DNA of 64,000 nt from Flavobacterium rhamnosiphilum (GCF_004349195.1 NZ_SMLG01000009.1:1-64000), one strand, 5' to 3'. Positions 7,855 to 18,373 are shown, counted from the first letter of the stretch. Notes: generated from the sequence alone by a model not told the origin. Numbers and translations are program-made.

Positions 7855-10122
7855 TTATGCTTTTCCAGCAGCAGCAATCAAGTTTAATGCCGAACCTGCA
7901 ACGAACCAACCAATTTGTCCTTCGTTATAGGTATGGTTTGCCAAGATGATATCTTTGGTTCCATCTGCGTGAACGAATTCTAGAGTTAACGGTTTTCCTG
8001 GAGCAAAATCAACTAAATCTGTGAAATTGATGGTGTCATCTTCCTGGATTTTATCGTAATCTGCTTCAGTAGCAAATGTCAATCCTAAAAGACCTTGTTT
8101 TTTAAGGTTTGTTTCATGGATACGAGCAAATGATTTTACCAATACCGCTTTCACACCTAAGAAACGAGGTTCCATAGCCGCATGTTCACGAGAAGATCCT
8201 TCACCGTAATTGTGATCCCCAACAACAATTGAAGGAACACCAGCTGCTTTATAAGCACGCGCTACAGCAGGAACTGCATCGTACGTACCAGTCAACTGAT
8301 TTTTAACTGTATTTGGTTTTTGGTTGAATGCATTGATAGCACCAATCAACATATTATTAGAAATATTATCTAAATGTCCACGGAAACGCAACCATGGTCC
8401 AGCCATAGAGATGTGATCTGTAGTACATTTTCCGAAAGCTTTGATAAGCAATTTAGCACCGGTGATGTTTTTTCCATCCCAAGGTAAAAACGGAGCTAAT
8501 AATTGTAACCTTTCTGAAGTTTCGCTAACCGCGATTTGAACACCTGAACCATCTTCGGCTGGCGCTTGAAAACCTGGGTCTTCCGCATCAAACCCTTTTG
8601 GAGGCAATTCATTTCCCGTTGGAGCGTCTAATTTTACTTCTTCTCCATTTTCATTGATTAAAGTATCAGTCAACGGATTGAAACCTAAATCTCCCGCAAT
8701 TGCAAGCGCCGTTACCAATTCAGGTGAACCTACGAAAGCCAAAGTGTTTGGATTTCCATCGGCACGTTTTGAAAAGTTACGGTTGAAAGAGTGAACGATT
8801 GTGTTGCGTTCTTCTTTCTCAGCACCTTCTCTGTCCCACATTCCGATACATGGTCCGCAAGCGTTAGCAAAAACAGTTGCTCCCATTTTATCGAAAATAT
8901 CGATAAATCCGTCACGTTCTATTGTATAACGCACTACTTCAGAACCTGGAGTAATGGTAAATTGAGATTTTATTTTTAAGTTTTTATCGGTAACTTGTTT
9001 CGCCAATGAAGCTGCACGAGCAATATCTTCGTAAGAAGAGTTCGTACAAGAACCAATCAAACCAACTTCAATTTTTAAAGGCCAGTTGTTTTTGATTGCT
9101 TCCTCTTTCATTTTAGAAATTGGCGTAGCTAAATCCGGAGTATAAGGTCCATTTAAATGTGGCTCTAATTCGTCTAAGTTGATTTCGATAACTTGGTCGA
9201 AATACAATTCCGGATTTGCATATACTTCAGCATCACCTGTTAAGTAAGGCGCAATTTTATCAGCAGCATCAGCTACATCAGCTCTATTAGTAGAACGCAA
9301 ATAACGTCCCATTGAAGCATCGTAACCAAATGTAGAAGTAGTCGCACCAATTTCGGCACCCATATTACAAATAGTACCTTTTCCTGTACAAGACATAGAA
9401 GTAGCACCTTCACCAAAATATTCAACGATAGCACCTGTTCCACCTTTTACAGTAAGAATTCCAGCCACTTTAAGGATAACATCTTTTGGAGCTGTCCAAC
9501 CTGAAAGTTTTCCAGTCAATTTTACTCCAATTAATTTAGGAAATTTTAATTCCCAAGCCATTCCTGACATAACATCAACCGCATCAGCACCACCAACACC
9601 AATTGCTACCATACCTAAACCACCTGCATTTACAGTGTGAGAATCGGTACCAACCATCATTCCACCTGGGAATGCATAGTTTTCCAAAACTACTTGGTGA
9701 ATAATCCCTGCTCCCGGTTTCCAGAAACCGATTCCGTATTTATTAGATACCGAAGAAAGAAATTCAAATACTTCATTACTTTGTGTTTTTGCTCTTGCCA
9801 AATCGGTTGCAGCATCAACTTTAGCTTGAATCAAGTGATCACAGTGTACTGTTGTAGGAACAGCTACTTTAGATTTACCTGCATGCATGAATTGCAACAA
9901 TGCCATTTGAGCCGTTGCATCTTGACAAGCAACTCTGTCTGGAGCAAAATCAACATAATCAGCACCTCTCGTAAAAGCGACAGATGGAGTTCCGTCCCAA
10001 AGGTGATTGTACAAAATTTTCTCTGTTAAAGTAAGTGGGTGACCAACTATCTCACGTGCTTTATCAACACGAGTTCTCATGTTGTCGTACACTTTTTTAA
10101 TCATTTCAATATCAAAAGCCAT
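7855..10122 (-). CDS. acn: Aconitate hydratase, mitochondrial-type
   Basis: A 755-residue TCA-cycle enzyme interconverting citrate and isocitrate through cis-aconitate with a [4Fe-4S] cluster. Length and the N-terminus ([15 protein letters not shown]) fit the mitochondrial-type aconitase rather than the roughly 890-residue AcnA/IRP1 type. Cluster cysteines are visible in [14 protein letters not shown] and in [14 protein letters not shown]. The swivel domain (about 540-755) holds [15 protein letters not shown], with the substrate-binding Ser/Arg. It lies directly downstream of acnB on the same strand, but a perfect terminator at 10186-10216 separates them, so it probably has its own promoter. 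None was recognised. Cytoplasmic. Confidence 0.95.
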   Translation of the reverse strand: MAFDIEMIKKVYDNMRTRVDKAREIVGHPLTLTEKILYNHLWDGTPSVAFTRGADYVDFAPDRVACQDATAQMALLQFMHAGKSKVAVPTTVHCDHLIQAKVDAATDLARAKTQSNEVFEFLSSVSNKYGIGFWKPGAGIIHQVVLENYAFPGGMMVGTDSHTVNAGGLGMVAIGVGGADAVDVMSGMAWELKFPKLIGVKLTGKLSGWTAPKDVILKVAGILTVKGGTGAIVEYFGEGATSMSCTGKGTICNMGAEIGATTSTFGYDASMGRYLRSTNRADVADAADKIAPYLTGDAEVYANPELYFDQVIEINLDELEPHLNGPYTPDLATPISKMKEEAIKNNWPLKIEVGLIGSCTNSSYEDIARAASLAKQVTDKNLKIKSQFTITPGSEVVRYTIERDGFIDIFDKMGATVFANACGPCIGMWDREGAEKEERNTIVHSFNRNFSKRADGNPNTLAFVGSPELVTALAIAGDLGFNPLTDTLINENGEEVKLDAPTGNELPPKGFDAEDPGFQAPAEDGSGVQIAVSETSERLQLLAPFLPWDGKNITGAKLLIKAFGKCTTDHISMAGPWLRFRGHLDNISNNMLIGAINAFNQKPNTVKNQLTGTYDAVPAVARAYKAAGVPSIVVGDHNYGEGSSREHAAMEPRFLGVKAVLVKSFARIHETNLKKQGLLGLTFATEADYDKIQEDDTINFTDLVDFAPGKPLTLEFVHADGTKDIILANHTYNEGQIGWFVAGSALNLIAAAGKA

Positions 10123-10185
10123 AAGATTTATATATAATTGTTACTATTCTATTTTAAACATACAAGATACAAAAAAATAGAGTAT

Positions 10186-10216
10186 AAAAAAAGCCTGAGT
10201 CATTAGACTCAGGCTT
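10186..10216 (-). terminator. Terminator of acnB
   Basis: AAGCCTGAGT-CATTAG-ACTCAGGCTT is a perfect 10-pair stem with an A-run on its left, a U-run for the minus strand. It stands 29 bases past the acnB stop and upstream of acn. Confidence 0.9.
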
Positions 10217-10244
10217 TTAAACTATAATTAACTAATTATGTGAA

Positions 10245-13016
10245 TTATTTAACTAATAACTTATGAGAAGGCGCAAACTTAGTTAGATTGATACCTTCCA
10301 CTGCCGTTTTATATTCTTCTATTGTTGGAGTTCTACCAAGGATTGTAGATAAAACCACAACCGGTGTAGAGGAAAGTAATGACTCTCCCTTTTTACCTTC
10401 AGCATCTTCCACTACTCTTCCTTGGAAAAGACGAGTAGATGTCGCCATTACAGTATCTCCTTTAGCAGCTTTTTCTTGATTACCCATACAAAGGTTACAA
10501 CCTGGACGCTCTAGATATAGCATATTTTCGTATTCAGTACGTGCCGCAGCTTTAGGAACATTATCGTCGAATTCGAAACCAGAATATTTTTGTAAAATCT
10601 CCCAGTCACCTTCTGCTTTTAATTCATCAACAATATTATAAGTAGGAGGAGCTACAACTAGTGGCGCTTTGAACTCTACTTTACCTTCTTGCTCATCAAT
10701 ATTTTTAAGCATTTGAGCTAGAATTTTCATATCTCCCTTGTGAACCATGCAAGAACCGATAAATCCAAGATCTACTTTTTTAATTCCTCCGTAGAAAGAA
10801 AGAGGTCTGATTGTATCGTGAGTATATCTTTTAGAAACATCAGCATTATTAACGTCAGGATCAGCAATCATTGGTTCAGCAATCTGATCAAGATCAACAA
10901 CAACTTCAGCGTAATACTTAGCATTTGCATCTGGTCTTAGCGCTGGTTTCTCACCTGATATAATTTCGGCGATTCTCTTATCAGCAATAGCAATCAATCC
11001 TTTAAGAACTTGATTTTTATTATCCATTCCCTTGTCAATCATAATCTGAATTCTACCCTTCGCAATCTCTAGTGATTCAATCAAGGTATAATCCTCAGAA
11101 ATACAGATCGAAGCTTTTGCTTTCATTTCTGCAGTCCAGTCCGTAAACGTAAAGGCTTGATCCGCATTAAGAGTTCCAAGGTGAACCTCAATGATTCTTC
11201 CTTGAAATACATTCTCTCCACCAAATGTTTTAAGCATCTGAGATTGTGTAGCATGAACTACATCTCGGAAATCCATATACCCTTTCATATCTCCTTTGAA
11301 TGTTACCTTCACAGATTCAGGAATAGGCATTGAAGCTTCACCAGTAGCAAGTGCAAGAGCAACAGTTCCAGAGTCAGCACCAAAAGCAACACCTTTAGAC
11401 ATTCTGGTATGAGAGTCACCACCGATGATGATAGCCCACTCGTTTACAGTAATATCATTAAGTACTTTGTGAATTACATCAGTCATTGCGTGATAAACAC
11501 CTTTCGGGTCACGAGCCGTGATCAATCCGAAGTCGTTCATAAATTTCATCAATCTAGGAATATTTGCTTTAGATTTATTATCCCAAACAGAAGCAGTGTG
11601 ACAACCTGATTGGTAAGCACCGTCAACAATTGGAGAAATCACAGTAGCAGCCATAGACTCTAATTCCTGAGAAGTCATCAAACCAGTTGTATCTTGTGAA
11701 CCAACAATATTTACGGTAACACGAACATCTGAACCAGCATGCAATACTTTGCCCGGAGTTGAACCAACCGCGTTTTTATTAAATATTTTCTCTACAGCTG
11801 TAAGACCTTGTCCTTCAACAGAAACCTCTTTTGACGGAGCATATACAGGTACAATATCAATACCAAGAGTCTTTGATGCAAATGTTTGAAGTTTTTTTCC
11901 AAATACAATAGCATAAGACCCACCAGCTTTAATAAATTCAATTTTCTGAGGCGTGAATGCCTTAGAAATATCAATTAATTCCTTATCACCGTTATAAAGT
12001 TTCTTTGTTTTTGTGTTGATAGTAAGAACAGTACCAGTAGCAACAGAGTATACTTCTTCAAGAATAGGATCACCGCTTTCATTACGAAGAACGTTACCAT
12101 TTTCATCTAATTTTTTTACCCAGTTTTTAAGGTCAAGACCAATACCACCAGTAACATCAACAGTTGTTAGAAAAATTGGAGAAATTCCGTTTGTTCCTGC
12201 TACGATTGGAGCAATATTAATAAATGGAACATATGGACTTGCTTGTTTACCACTCCAAAGCGCCACGTTGTTTACACCTGACATTCTTGAAGACCCCACA
12301 CCCATAGTACCTTTTTCAGCGATTAACATCACGCTCTTATCAGGATTCGCTTCTGCTAATGCTTTGATTTCAGCTTGTGCTTCAGGAGAAATTAAACATT
12401 TACCATGAAGTTCACGATCTGATCTTGAGTGCGCTTGGTTTCCTGGAGAAAGTAAATCAGTTGAAATATCTCCTTCACCAGCAATAAAAGTAACTACCTT
12501 AATTTCTTCTGCTATTTCTGGTAATTTAGTAAAGAACTCAGCCTTAGCATAACTCTCTAGAATTTCTTTCGCTATTCCGTTACCGCTTTTGAAAGCTGCT
12601 TCTAAACGATCCGTATCTGCTTCATAAAGAAAAACTTGTGTCTTTAAAACTTCCGCAGCATCTTTTCCAATAGCAACATTATTACCTAAAGCTAAATCAA
12701 GGAGTACCTCAATAGAAGTTCCACCTTTCATATGTGATAATAACTCTAAAGCAAAAGCAGGCGTAATTTCAGCAACTACTGATTGACCTAGAACGATTTC
12801 CTTTAAAAAATCAGCTTTTACATTAGCAGCAGGAGTAGTTCCAGGCACAACATTATAAATAAAGAAGTTAAGAGAATCCGCTCTGTACTCGTTATTTAAA
12901 TCTTTAATTTGCCCAATGATTTCGCTTAATAGTTCAGCGCCATCAATTGGTTTAGGGTGAAGCCCTTGGCCTTTTCGTTCTTCAATCTCTTGAATGTAAT
13001 CCTTATAAGTGTTCAT
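10245..13016 (-). CDS. acnB: Bifunctional aconitate hydratase 2/2-methylisocitrate dehydratase
   Basis: A 923-residue AcnB-type aconitase, longer than the E. coli enzyme (865). The N-terminal HEAT-like helical domain (about 1-160) precedes the swivel domain (GEGDISTDLLSPGNQAHSRSD, about 178-198), the domain order that distinguishes AcnB from other aconitases. Cluster ligands are seen in SGCHTASVWDN (about 469) and near the end in ERPGCNLCMGNQEKA. The class catalyses the TCA-cycle aconitase step and can also act in the methylcitrate cycle; apo-AcnB binds mRNA in E. coli. It makes the second aconitase in tandem with acn. A possible promoter element lies at 13055-13062. Confidence 0.95.
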   Translation of the reverse strand: MNTYKDYIQEIEERKGQGLHPKPIDGAELLSEIIGQIKDLNNEYRADSLNFFIYNVVPGTTPAANVKADFLKEIVLGQSVVAEITPAFALELLSHMKGGTSIEVLLDLALGNNVAIGKDAAEVLKTQVFLYEADTDRLEAAFKSGNGIAKEILESYAKAEFFTKLPEIAEEIKVVTFIAGEGDISTDLLSPGNQAHSRSDRELHGKCLISPEAQAEIKALAEANPDKSVMLIAEKGTMGVGSSRMSGVNNVALWSGKQASPYVPFINIAPIVAGTNGISPIFLTTVDVTGGIGLDLKNWVKKLDENGNVLRNESGDPILEEVYSVATGTVLTINTKTKKLYNGDKELIDISKAFTPQKIEFIKAGGSYAIVFGKKLQTFASKTLGIDIVPVYAPSKEVSVEGQGLTAVEKIFNKNAVGSTPGKVLHAGSDVRVTVNIVGSQDTTGLMTSQELESMAATVISPIVDGAYQSGCHTASVWDNKSKANIPRLMKFMNDFGLITARDPKGVYHAMTDVIHKVLNDITVNEWAIIIGGDSHTRMSKGVAFGADSGTVALALATGEASMPIPESVKVTFKGDMKGYMDFRDVVHATQSQMLKTFGGENVFQGRIIEVHLGTLNADQAFTFTDWTAEMKAKASICISEDYTLIESLEIAKGRIQIMIDKGMDNKNQVLKGLIAIADKRIAEIISGEKPALRPDANAKYYAEVVVDLDQIAEPMIADPDVNNADVSKRYTHDTIRPLSFYGGIKKVDLGFIGSCMVHKGDMKILAQMLKNIDEQEGKVEFKAPLVVAPPTYNIVDELKAEGDWEILQKYSGFEFDDNVPKAAARTEYENMLYLERPGCNLCMGNQEKAAKGDTVMATSTRLFQGRVVEDAEGKKGESLLSSTPVVVLSTILGRTPTIEEYKTAVEGINLTKFAPSHKLLVK

Positions 13017-13054
13017 AATAGAAGTCTTTTCTTGGTATTTTTATTTTTTGTACG

Positions 13055-13062
13055 CAAATTTA
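13055..13062 (-). promoter_or_regulatory. Candidate -7 promoter element of acnB
   Basis: The minus strand reads TAAATTTG, an exact TAnnTTTG Bacteroidota -7 box, about 39 bases before the acnB start. No clear -33 TTTG was seen. Confidence 0.45.
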
Positions 13063-13355
13063 GGAATTAAAGCCGAGAATTAAAAAAAATATAATAGATG
13101 TAGCTTTTTCAAAAATTATTATTACAAAATAAAGAGTTTCACTACTTTTTATTGTCAAAAATTCAATTTTAAATTAAAATAATGAATTATCAATAATTTA
13201 AAATCTTTTCTTTGAGAAAGTTGAAATTTAACGATACTTAGAGAGTGATATTTTACACTGCTTTCAGCTAAGAACCTTTCTAAATTATCACTTACAACGT
13301 TGTAGTTGTATTTTTAAAGACTCTTTTTGGTCAAACTAACATATTAAGTGAAAAC
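13063..13355. other. Intergenic sequence between acnB and moxR
   Basis: AT-rich and without a credible ORF. It contains a small hairpin, ACAACGTTGTAGTTGT, near 13297. Nothing else was recognised. Confidence 0.5.
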
Positions 13356-13393
13356 AAAAAAAGCCAAACAGATTTTAGAAATTTGTTTGGCTT
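13356..13393 (-). terminator. Terminator of the moxR gene
   Basis: AAGCCAAACA and TGTTTGGCTT form the stem with further weak A-T pairs inside. The left A-run gives a U-run on the minus strand, 22 bases past the moxR stop. Confidence 0.88.
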
Positions 13394-13414
13394 TTTTCTC
13401 AATATTAAAAATTA

Positions 13415-14368
13415 TTACATCAGCTTCTGAATAATAGCTTCTTCCGTAATTCCTTCGGCATCAGCTTTGTAATTTTTGATAATTCTATGACGCAAAATTC
13501 CGGTTGCCACGGCTTTTACATCTTCAATATCAGGAGAAAATTTTCCATTGAAAGCCGCGTTCGCTTTAGCGGCCAAAATTAAATTTTGAGAGGCTCTTGG
13601 TCCTGCTCCCCAATCCAGATAATTTTTCACAAACTCGTTAGACAAAGAATTGTCCGGTCTTGTTTTGCTCACCAATGTTACTGCATATTCGATTACATTA
13701 TCAGCGACAGGTATTCTACGGATTAATTGCTGGAAATCAATAATTTCTTGTGCTGTAAACAATGGATTAATCGTATTATTCAAAACTGAAGTCGTCCTTT
13801 TTACTACCTGAACTTCTTCTTCAAAAGAAGGATATTCCAGTTTTATAGCAAACATAAATCGGTCTAATTGTGCTTCAGGCAAAGGATACGTTCCTTCCTG
13901 CTCTATAGGATTTTGAGTTGCCAAAACAAAATAAGGCAAGTCTAATTTATAGTTCTCACCAGCAATGGTAACGGAACGTTCCTGCATGGCCTCCAACAAA
14001 GCAGCCTGTGTTTTTGGTGGCGTTCTGTTGATCTCATCGGCCAGAATAATATTCGAAAAAATAGGTCCTTTTATAAATTTAAAATGGCGATTTTCATCTA
14101 ATATTTCACTCCCCAATATATCTGACGGCATCAAATCCGGAGTAAACTGAATTCTTTTGAAATCAAGTCCCAGCGCTTGCGCAAGCGTATTTACCATCAA
14201 CGTTTTGGCTAATCCGGGAACTCCAACTAATAATGCATGACCTCCAGAAAATATACAAAGTAAAATTTGATCTACCACGTCATCTTGACCAACAATGATT
14301 TTTGCTATCTCCGTTTTTAGCTCATTCCTTTTCTGAACTAAGTTATGTATTGCTGCTACGTCTGACAT
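13415..14368 (-). CDS. MoxR family AAA+ ATPase
   Basis: A 317-residue AAA_3 ATPase. Walker A is GVPGLAKT (about 49-56), Walker B is ILADEINR (about 110-117), sensor 1 is in VLATQNPIEQEGTYPLPEAQLDRF (about 148-171), and a C-terminal lid domain follows. MoxR proteins act as chaperones that help mature partner complexes, often with von Willebrand factor A proteins. In many Bacteroidota a DUF58/VWA (Bat) operon follows moxR, but here the gene is single, closed by its own terminator and followed by acnB. The partner is therefore not visible. Cytoplasmic. Confidence 0.9.
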   Translation of the reverse strand: MSDVAAIHNLVQKRNELKTEIAKIIVGQDDVVDQILLCIFSGGHALLVGVPGLAKTLMVNTLAQALGLDFKRIQFTPDLMPSDILGSEILDENRHFKFIKGPIFSNIILADEINRTPPKTQAALLEAMQERSVTIAGENYKLDLPYFVLATQNPIEQEGTYPLPEAQLDRFMFAIKLEYPSFEEEVQVVKRTTSVLNNTINPLFTAQEIIDFQQLIRRIPVADNVIEYAVTLVSKTRPDNSLSNEFVKNYLDWGAGPRASQNLILAAKANAAFNGKFSPDIEDVKAVATGILRHRIIKNYKADAEGITEEAIIQKLM

Positions 14369-14387
14369 GTATTAAGTATTTAAAATT

Positions 14388-14426
14388 AAAAAGAGTTAGC
14401 GTTATGAAATCATAAAACTAACTCTT
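14388..14426 (-). terminator. Terminator of the SurA-like gene
   Basis: AAGAGTTAG and CTAACTCTT pair around an 18-base loop, with an A-run to the left. It lies 60 bases beyond the stop of the SurA-like gene and just before the moxR start. Confidence 0.75.
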
Positions 14427-14486
14427 TTTATTTATTTATCGAAAATTTTTTATTCCTAATTCTAATCTGATAAAGGAATAAGAATA

Positions 14487-15896
14487 CTATTTTTTAAGCC
14501 AATTGTTTGTGAAATCACAATCTCTATATTCTCCAATGATTTTGATGTACGTTTCTTTAATCTTTTCATCAAACCATTTCCCAATAGCTGTAATTTGCTT
14601 GCTTTTTAAAGCCAAGTCTTTTATCTTGATGTAATCTTTAGCATAATCAGCCGCATGCTCATCAATTCTATTTGTCACGGTAATTAATTTGAACTTTTTC
14701 TTTCCTTCTTCACCTTGTTCTAATATAGGAGCTGAAACTTCTCCCTCTTTCAAATTAGAAACTTGGCTGTAAAAAGCCGGATCCATTTTTGTCAACTCAA
14801 AACGAGTGTCTTGTGTTTTTGGGTTGATTAAAGCACCTCCGTTAACTCTTGTTTCTTTCTCATCAGATAGTGTTCTGGCCGCTTCCGCAAAAGTGATTTC
14901 TTTATCTTCGATTCTTTTTTTGATCAAAGTAATTTTTTCTTTAGCTTCATTCAATGCGTCCTCAGTTACAGTTGGTGTCAATAATATATGACGCAACTCA
15001 ACTTCTTGTCCTTTAATTTTTTCAACATAAATGATATGAAAACCAAAATCTGTTTCAAAAGGAGCCGAAATTTCTCCTTCAGCAAGACTAAAAGCCACAT
15101 CCTTAAATTCTTTTACAAATGGCGTTCTTCGATTCATTTTATAAAACCCACCATTCGATCTTGAACCCGGATCCTGAGAATACAAAACAGCTTTAGTAGA
15201 AAAACTAGAACCTTCTTCTATTTCTTTTTTGAAACCATTCAGTTTATCAATTACTTTTTGTTTATCGGCATCCGAAACTTTAGGAGCAACCACAATTTGA
15301 GCCACTTCCAATTCTACACCAAAAAAAGGAAGATCTGTAGTAGGAATTGTTTTAAAATAATTACGGACTTCTTCAGGAGTAATTTCTACACCATCAACAA
15401 TTTTCTTTTGCATTTCTGTACTTAACTTACCTTCTTTCAAAATATCAGAAAAATAAGTTCTAAATTCTTCTTCAGAATCTTTTTTATAGTACTTCACCAC
15501 TTTGTCCAAAGATCCTATTTGCTCTACCATATAGTTCAGACGATCTTCCATCATGCCTTTAACTTCAGCATCTGTCACTACAATACTATCTTGTATTGCC
15601 TGGTGCGCATATAATTTATCTTCGAGTAATTTTCCTAGCATTTGACATCTTGTAATGTCTTTTACAGAACCTCCCCCTGCTGAAATTTCAAGATATGACT
15701 TGTCAATATCTGAATCTAATATAATATAGTCACCTACAGTGGCAATAACACCATCAATTTTTTGTTTTCCAGTAGATTGTATTTTTTTAACCGGAGTAAC
15801 TACACTATCCTTAATAATTTCTTGCGCACTTGCTACAACACTTGAAAAAAGCAAAAGAAAAAAAGTAAGTGCAATTTTATTATTAATGGATTTCAT
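14487..15896 (-). CDS. SurA-like periplasmic peptidyl-prolyl isomerase/chaperone
   Basis: The start is set at the ATG at 15896 (MKSINNKIALTFFLLL), which places a signal peptide ending near VVASAQ at the N-terminus; an ATG at 15917 adds seven odd residues. The mature protein has a SurA_N helical region (about 35-165) and two parvulin (PpiC) domains (about 175-285 and 285-395). Parvulin signatures include GGFYKMNRRTPFVKEFKDVAFSL, APFETDFGFHIIYVEKI and, in the second domain, LRHILLTP and NGGAL. Such proteins chaperone outer-membrane proteins through the periplasm. It is transcribed toward moxR but separated from it by a terminator. Confidence 0.88.
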   Translation of the reverse strand: MKSINNKIALTFFLLLFSSVVASAQEIIKDSVVTPVKKIQSTGKQKIDGVIATVGDYIILDSDIDKSYLEISAGGGSVKDITRCQMLGKLLEDKLYAHQAIQDSIVVTDAEVKGMMEDRLNYMVEQIGSLDKVVKYYKKDSEEEFRTYFSDILKEGKLSTEMQKKIVDGVEITPEEVRNYFKTIPTTDLPFFGVELEVAQIVVAPKVSDADKQKVIDKLNGFKKEIEEGSSFSTKAVLYSQDPGSRSNGGFYKMNRRTPFVKEFKDVAFSLAEGEISAPFETDFGFHIIYVEKIKGQEVELRHILLTPTVTEDALNEAKEKITLIKKRIEDKEITFAEAARTLSDEKETRVNGGALINPKTQDTRFELTKMDPAFYSQVSNLKEGEVSAPILEQGEEGKKKFKLITVTNRIDEHAADYAKDYIKIKDLALKSKQITAIGKWFDEKIKETYIKIIGEYRDCDFTNNWLKK

Positions 15897-16293
15897 TTGT
15901 ATTTTTTTTAATGGCATTTTTTTAATTTATTTTTTATCGTAAGATCGTTATTTTCCTGTTTTTAAATCTGGTCCTATAAATGTTCCGGTAATCTTGGCAA
16001 ATATACACTTTAAGAATCAAGAAGTGAATTGAATTTATAATACAATTCCTTAGCATTCTTTAAATTTAAAACGAACAAAAATAACAATTCAATTACATAA
16101 TACAAGTTTCCTACCTACTATTAACAAAAAATTATAAACGGATTTATTTATTGCCCTATTTATATCATTATTCTCCTTTCGATTTCAGTTTACCGTACAC
16201 ACAAGGATAAACATTTAGGAAAAACAAAAAAAATCAGTCACGGTTTCAAAATCTAAAACAGGACAAAGCAACACCTAACCGTATTTATTTTTA
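15897..16293. other. Divergent intergenic region between the SurA-like gene and prfC
   Basis: About 400 AT-rich bases with no ORF of note. The prfC promoter lies at its right end. No operator or structured RNA was recognised. Confidence 0.5.
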
Positions 16294-16311
16294 ATTGGCA
16301 TTTATAAATAG

Positions 16312-16319
16312 TACTTTTG
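16312..16319 (+). promoter_or_regulatory. Promoter -7 element of prfC
   Basis: TACTTTTG matches the Bacteroidota TAnnTTTG box exactly and lies 18 bases before the prfC ATG. A TTGG at 16295 is closer than the usual -33 spacing. Because transcription would start near 16325, it rules out the TTG codon at 16317 as the translation start. Confidence 0.6.
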
Positions 16320-16337
16320 CAAACTATTTATATAAAT

Positions 16338-17927
16338 ATGGGCTTTTTAGAAGAAATACAACGCAGAAGAACTTTCGGGATTATCTCACATCCTGATGCC
16401 GGAAAAACAACACTTACTGAGAAACTCCTCCTTTTTGGTGGTGCGATTCAAGAAGCGGGTGCTGTAAAAAATAACAAAATCAAAAAAGGCGCTACCAGTG
16501 ACTTTATGGAAATTGAGCGTCAGAGAGGGATTTCGGTTTCTACTTCGGTTTTGGCATTCAATTATAAAGACAAAAAAATAAATATTCTCGATACTCCCGG
16601 GCACAAGGATTTTGCCGAGGATACTTTTAGAACCTTAACCGCTGTTGACAGTGTTATTGTTGTAATTGACGTTGCCAAAGGTGTGGAGGAACAAACAGAA
16701 AAATTAGTAGCTGTTTGTAGAATGCGAAAAATTCCAATTATCGTGTTCATCAATAAATTAGACAGAGAAGGAAAAGATGCTTTTGACTTAATGGATGAAG
16801 TGGAACAAAAACTAGGTTTAACAGTTACTCCATTAAGTTTCCCGATAGGAATGGGTTATGATTTTCAAGGAATTTATAATTTATGGGAACAAAACATCAA
16901 CTTATTTAGTGGTGACAGCCGTAAAAATATTGAAGAAACCATTGCTTTCTCCGATGTTAAAAATCCAGAATTGGAAAAGATTATCGGTCAAAAACCCGCT
17001 GACAGATTACGAGAAGAATTAGAACTAATAGACGAGGTTTATCCTAAATTTGATCGTCAGGACTATTTAGACGGAAAACTGCAACCTGTGTTTTTTGGTT
17101 CAGCATTGAATAATTTTGGAGTTAGAGAATTACTGGACTGTTTTGTACAAATTGCTCCATCGCCAAGACCTAAAGATTCTGAAACACGATTAGTGGATCC
17201 CAAAGAAGAAAAAATGACTGGATTTGTTTTTAAAATCCACGCGAATATGGATCCAAAACACAGAGACCGTCTGGCCTTTATAAAAATTGTTTCTGGAACT
17301 TTCGAAAGAAATAAACCCTATTATCACGTTCGTCAAAAGAAAAACTTAAAATTCTCGAGTCCAAATGCCTTTTTTGCAGAAAAGAAAGAAATCGTAGACA
17401 TCTCTTATCCAGGTGATATTGTAGGCTTGCATGATACTGGGAATTTCAAAATTGGTGATACGTTGACCGAAGGGGAAATCATGAGTTTCAAAGGAATTCC
17501 AAGTTTCTCTCCAGAGCATTTCAGATACATTAATAACGCTGATCCAATGAAAGCCAAACAATTGGACAAAGGAATTGACCAGTTGATGGACGAAGGTGTG
17601 GCACAGTTATTTACACTCGAAATGAACAACAGAAAAATTATTGGAACAGTTGGCGCACTTCAATATGAGGTTATCCAATACCGTTTAGAGCATGAATATG
17701 GCGCAAAATGTACGTATGAAAACTTTCCGGTACACAAAGCATGTTGGGTAAAACCAAATGATCTAAAAAGCGATGAGTTTAAAGAATTTAGAAGAATCAA
17801 ACAGAAATTCTTGGCGCATGATAAATACGGACAATTAGTATTTTTAGCTGATTCTGACTTTACGATCCAAATGACACAGAATAAATATCCAAATGTGAAA
17901 TTATATTTTACTTCAGAATTTGAGTAA
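16338..17927 (+). CDS. prfC: Peptide chain release factor 3
   Basis: A 529-residue translational GTPase that removes RF1/RF2 from the ribosome after peptide release. The G domain shows G1 SHPDAGKTT, the switch region RQRGISVSTS, G3 DTPGHKDF and G4 NKLDR. The C-terminal part (ALQYEVIQYRLEHEYGAKCTYE) is typical of RF3. The start at 16338 (MGFLEEIQRRRTFGIISHPD) aligns with the E. coli protein; the longer frame from TTG at 16317 would begin inside the promoter. Monocistronic and ended by the terminator at 17954-17989. Cytoplasmic. Confidence 0.96.
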   Translation: MGFLEEIQRRRTFGIISHPDAGKTTLTEKLLLFGGAIQEAGAVKNNKIKKGATSDFMEIERQRGISVSTSVLAFNYKDKKINILDTPGHKDFAEDTFRTLTAVDSVIVVIDVAKGVEEQTEKLVAVCRMRKIPIIVFINKLDREGKDAFDLMDEVEQKLGLTVTPLSFPIGMGYDFQGIYNLWEQNINLFSGDSRKNIEETIAFSDVKNPELEKIIGQKPADRLREELELIDEVYPKFDRQDYLDGKLQPVFFGSALNNFGVRELLDCFVQIAPSPRPKDSETRLVDPKEEKMTGFVFKIHANMDPKHRDRLAFIKIVSGTFERNKPYYHVRQKKNLKFSSPNAFFAEKKEIVDISYPGDIVGLHDTGNFKIGDTLTEGEIMSFKGIPSFSPEHFRYINNADPMKAKQLDKGIDQLMDEGVAQLFTLEMNNRKIIGTVGALQYEVIQYRLEHEYGAKCTYENFPVHKACWVKPNDLKSDEFKEFRRIKQKFLAHDKYGQLVFLADSDFTIQMTQNKYPNVKLYFTSEFE

Positions 17928-17953
17928 AATTACATCCTCATAAAACGTTGCAT

Positions 17954-17989
17954 AAAAAAACGCTAATTTAAAAATTAGCGTTTTTTTTA
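17954..17989. terminator. Bidirectional terminator after prfC
   Basis: AACGCTAATT and AATTAGCGTT form the stem between an A-run and a T-run. It serves prfC and the convergent small gene at 18011. Confidence 0.88.
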
Positions 17990-18010
17990 TATCATAAAAT
18001 TAATTTAAGA

Positions 18011-18373
18011 TTAAGCAACCATACTCTCCAAATTAACTGCTTTTTTCAAAAAAGTTTTTATCAAAAGACGGTTTGGAGCCGCTCCAGAAGTGATAACCTG
18101 TTTTTTTGTATTTGTTCCTTGTGTAGAAATCGCACTGTTTGGATCTTGTTTCGAACCCATAAACCATAACACAAAATTCATACTACTTGAAGAAGAAGTA
18201 CTTGTTGAAATATTTTCTTGCTTTGCAACACTAATAACTTCAGTAGCATTAGCAGCAACATTATTTTCAGTTGATTGACCAAAAACAGCAACATTAGACA
18301 ATAAAATAATAACCAACAGCATAAAGATGTTGTTACTCTTTTTAGTGTCATTATGTTTTGAAAAATAATTCAT
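18011..18373 (-). CDS. Small exported protein of unknown function
   Basis: A 120-residue protein with a signal peptide: basic MNYFSKHNDTKKSNN, a hydrophobic run, then VAVFGQS at about 33. The mature part is Ser/Thr/Asn-rich with a run of serines (about 59-64), then MNFVLWFMGSKQDPNSAIS and a basic C-terminal third. No family is recognised. Codon use looks like the neighbours and the signal peptide supports a real gene. It may be a short periplasmic or surface protein. It is convergent with prfC. Confidence 0.6.
   Translation of the reverse strand: MNYFSKHNDTKKSNNIFMLLVIILLSNVAVFGQSTENNVAANATEVISVAKQENISTSTSSSSSMNFVLWFMGSKQDPNSAISTQGTNTKKQVITSGAAPNRLLIKTFLKKAVNLESMVA

Noticed and set aside
9637..10029. 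Plus-strand ORF of 130 codons
   Set aside because: Antisense to the aconitase gene; the sense frame is a full, conserved enzyme.
12013..12408. Plus-strand ORF of 131 codons
   Set aside because: Antisense to acnB, which is complete and conserved; no family features in the antisense frame.
16317..16337. TTG start for prfC
   Set aside because: It would place translation inside the promoter -7 element; the ATG at 16338 fits the protein family.
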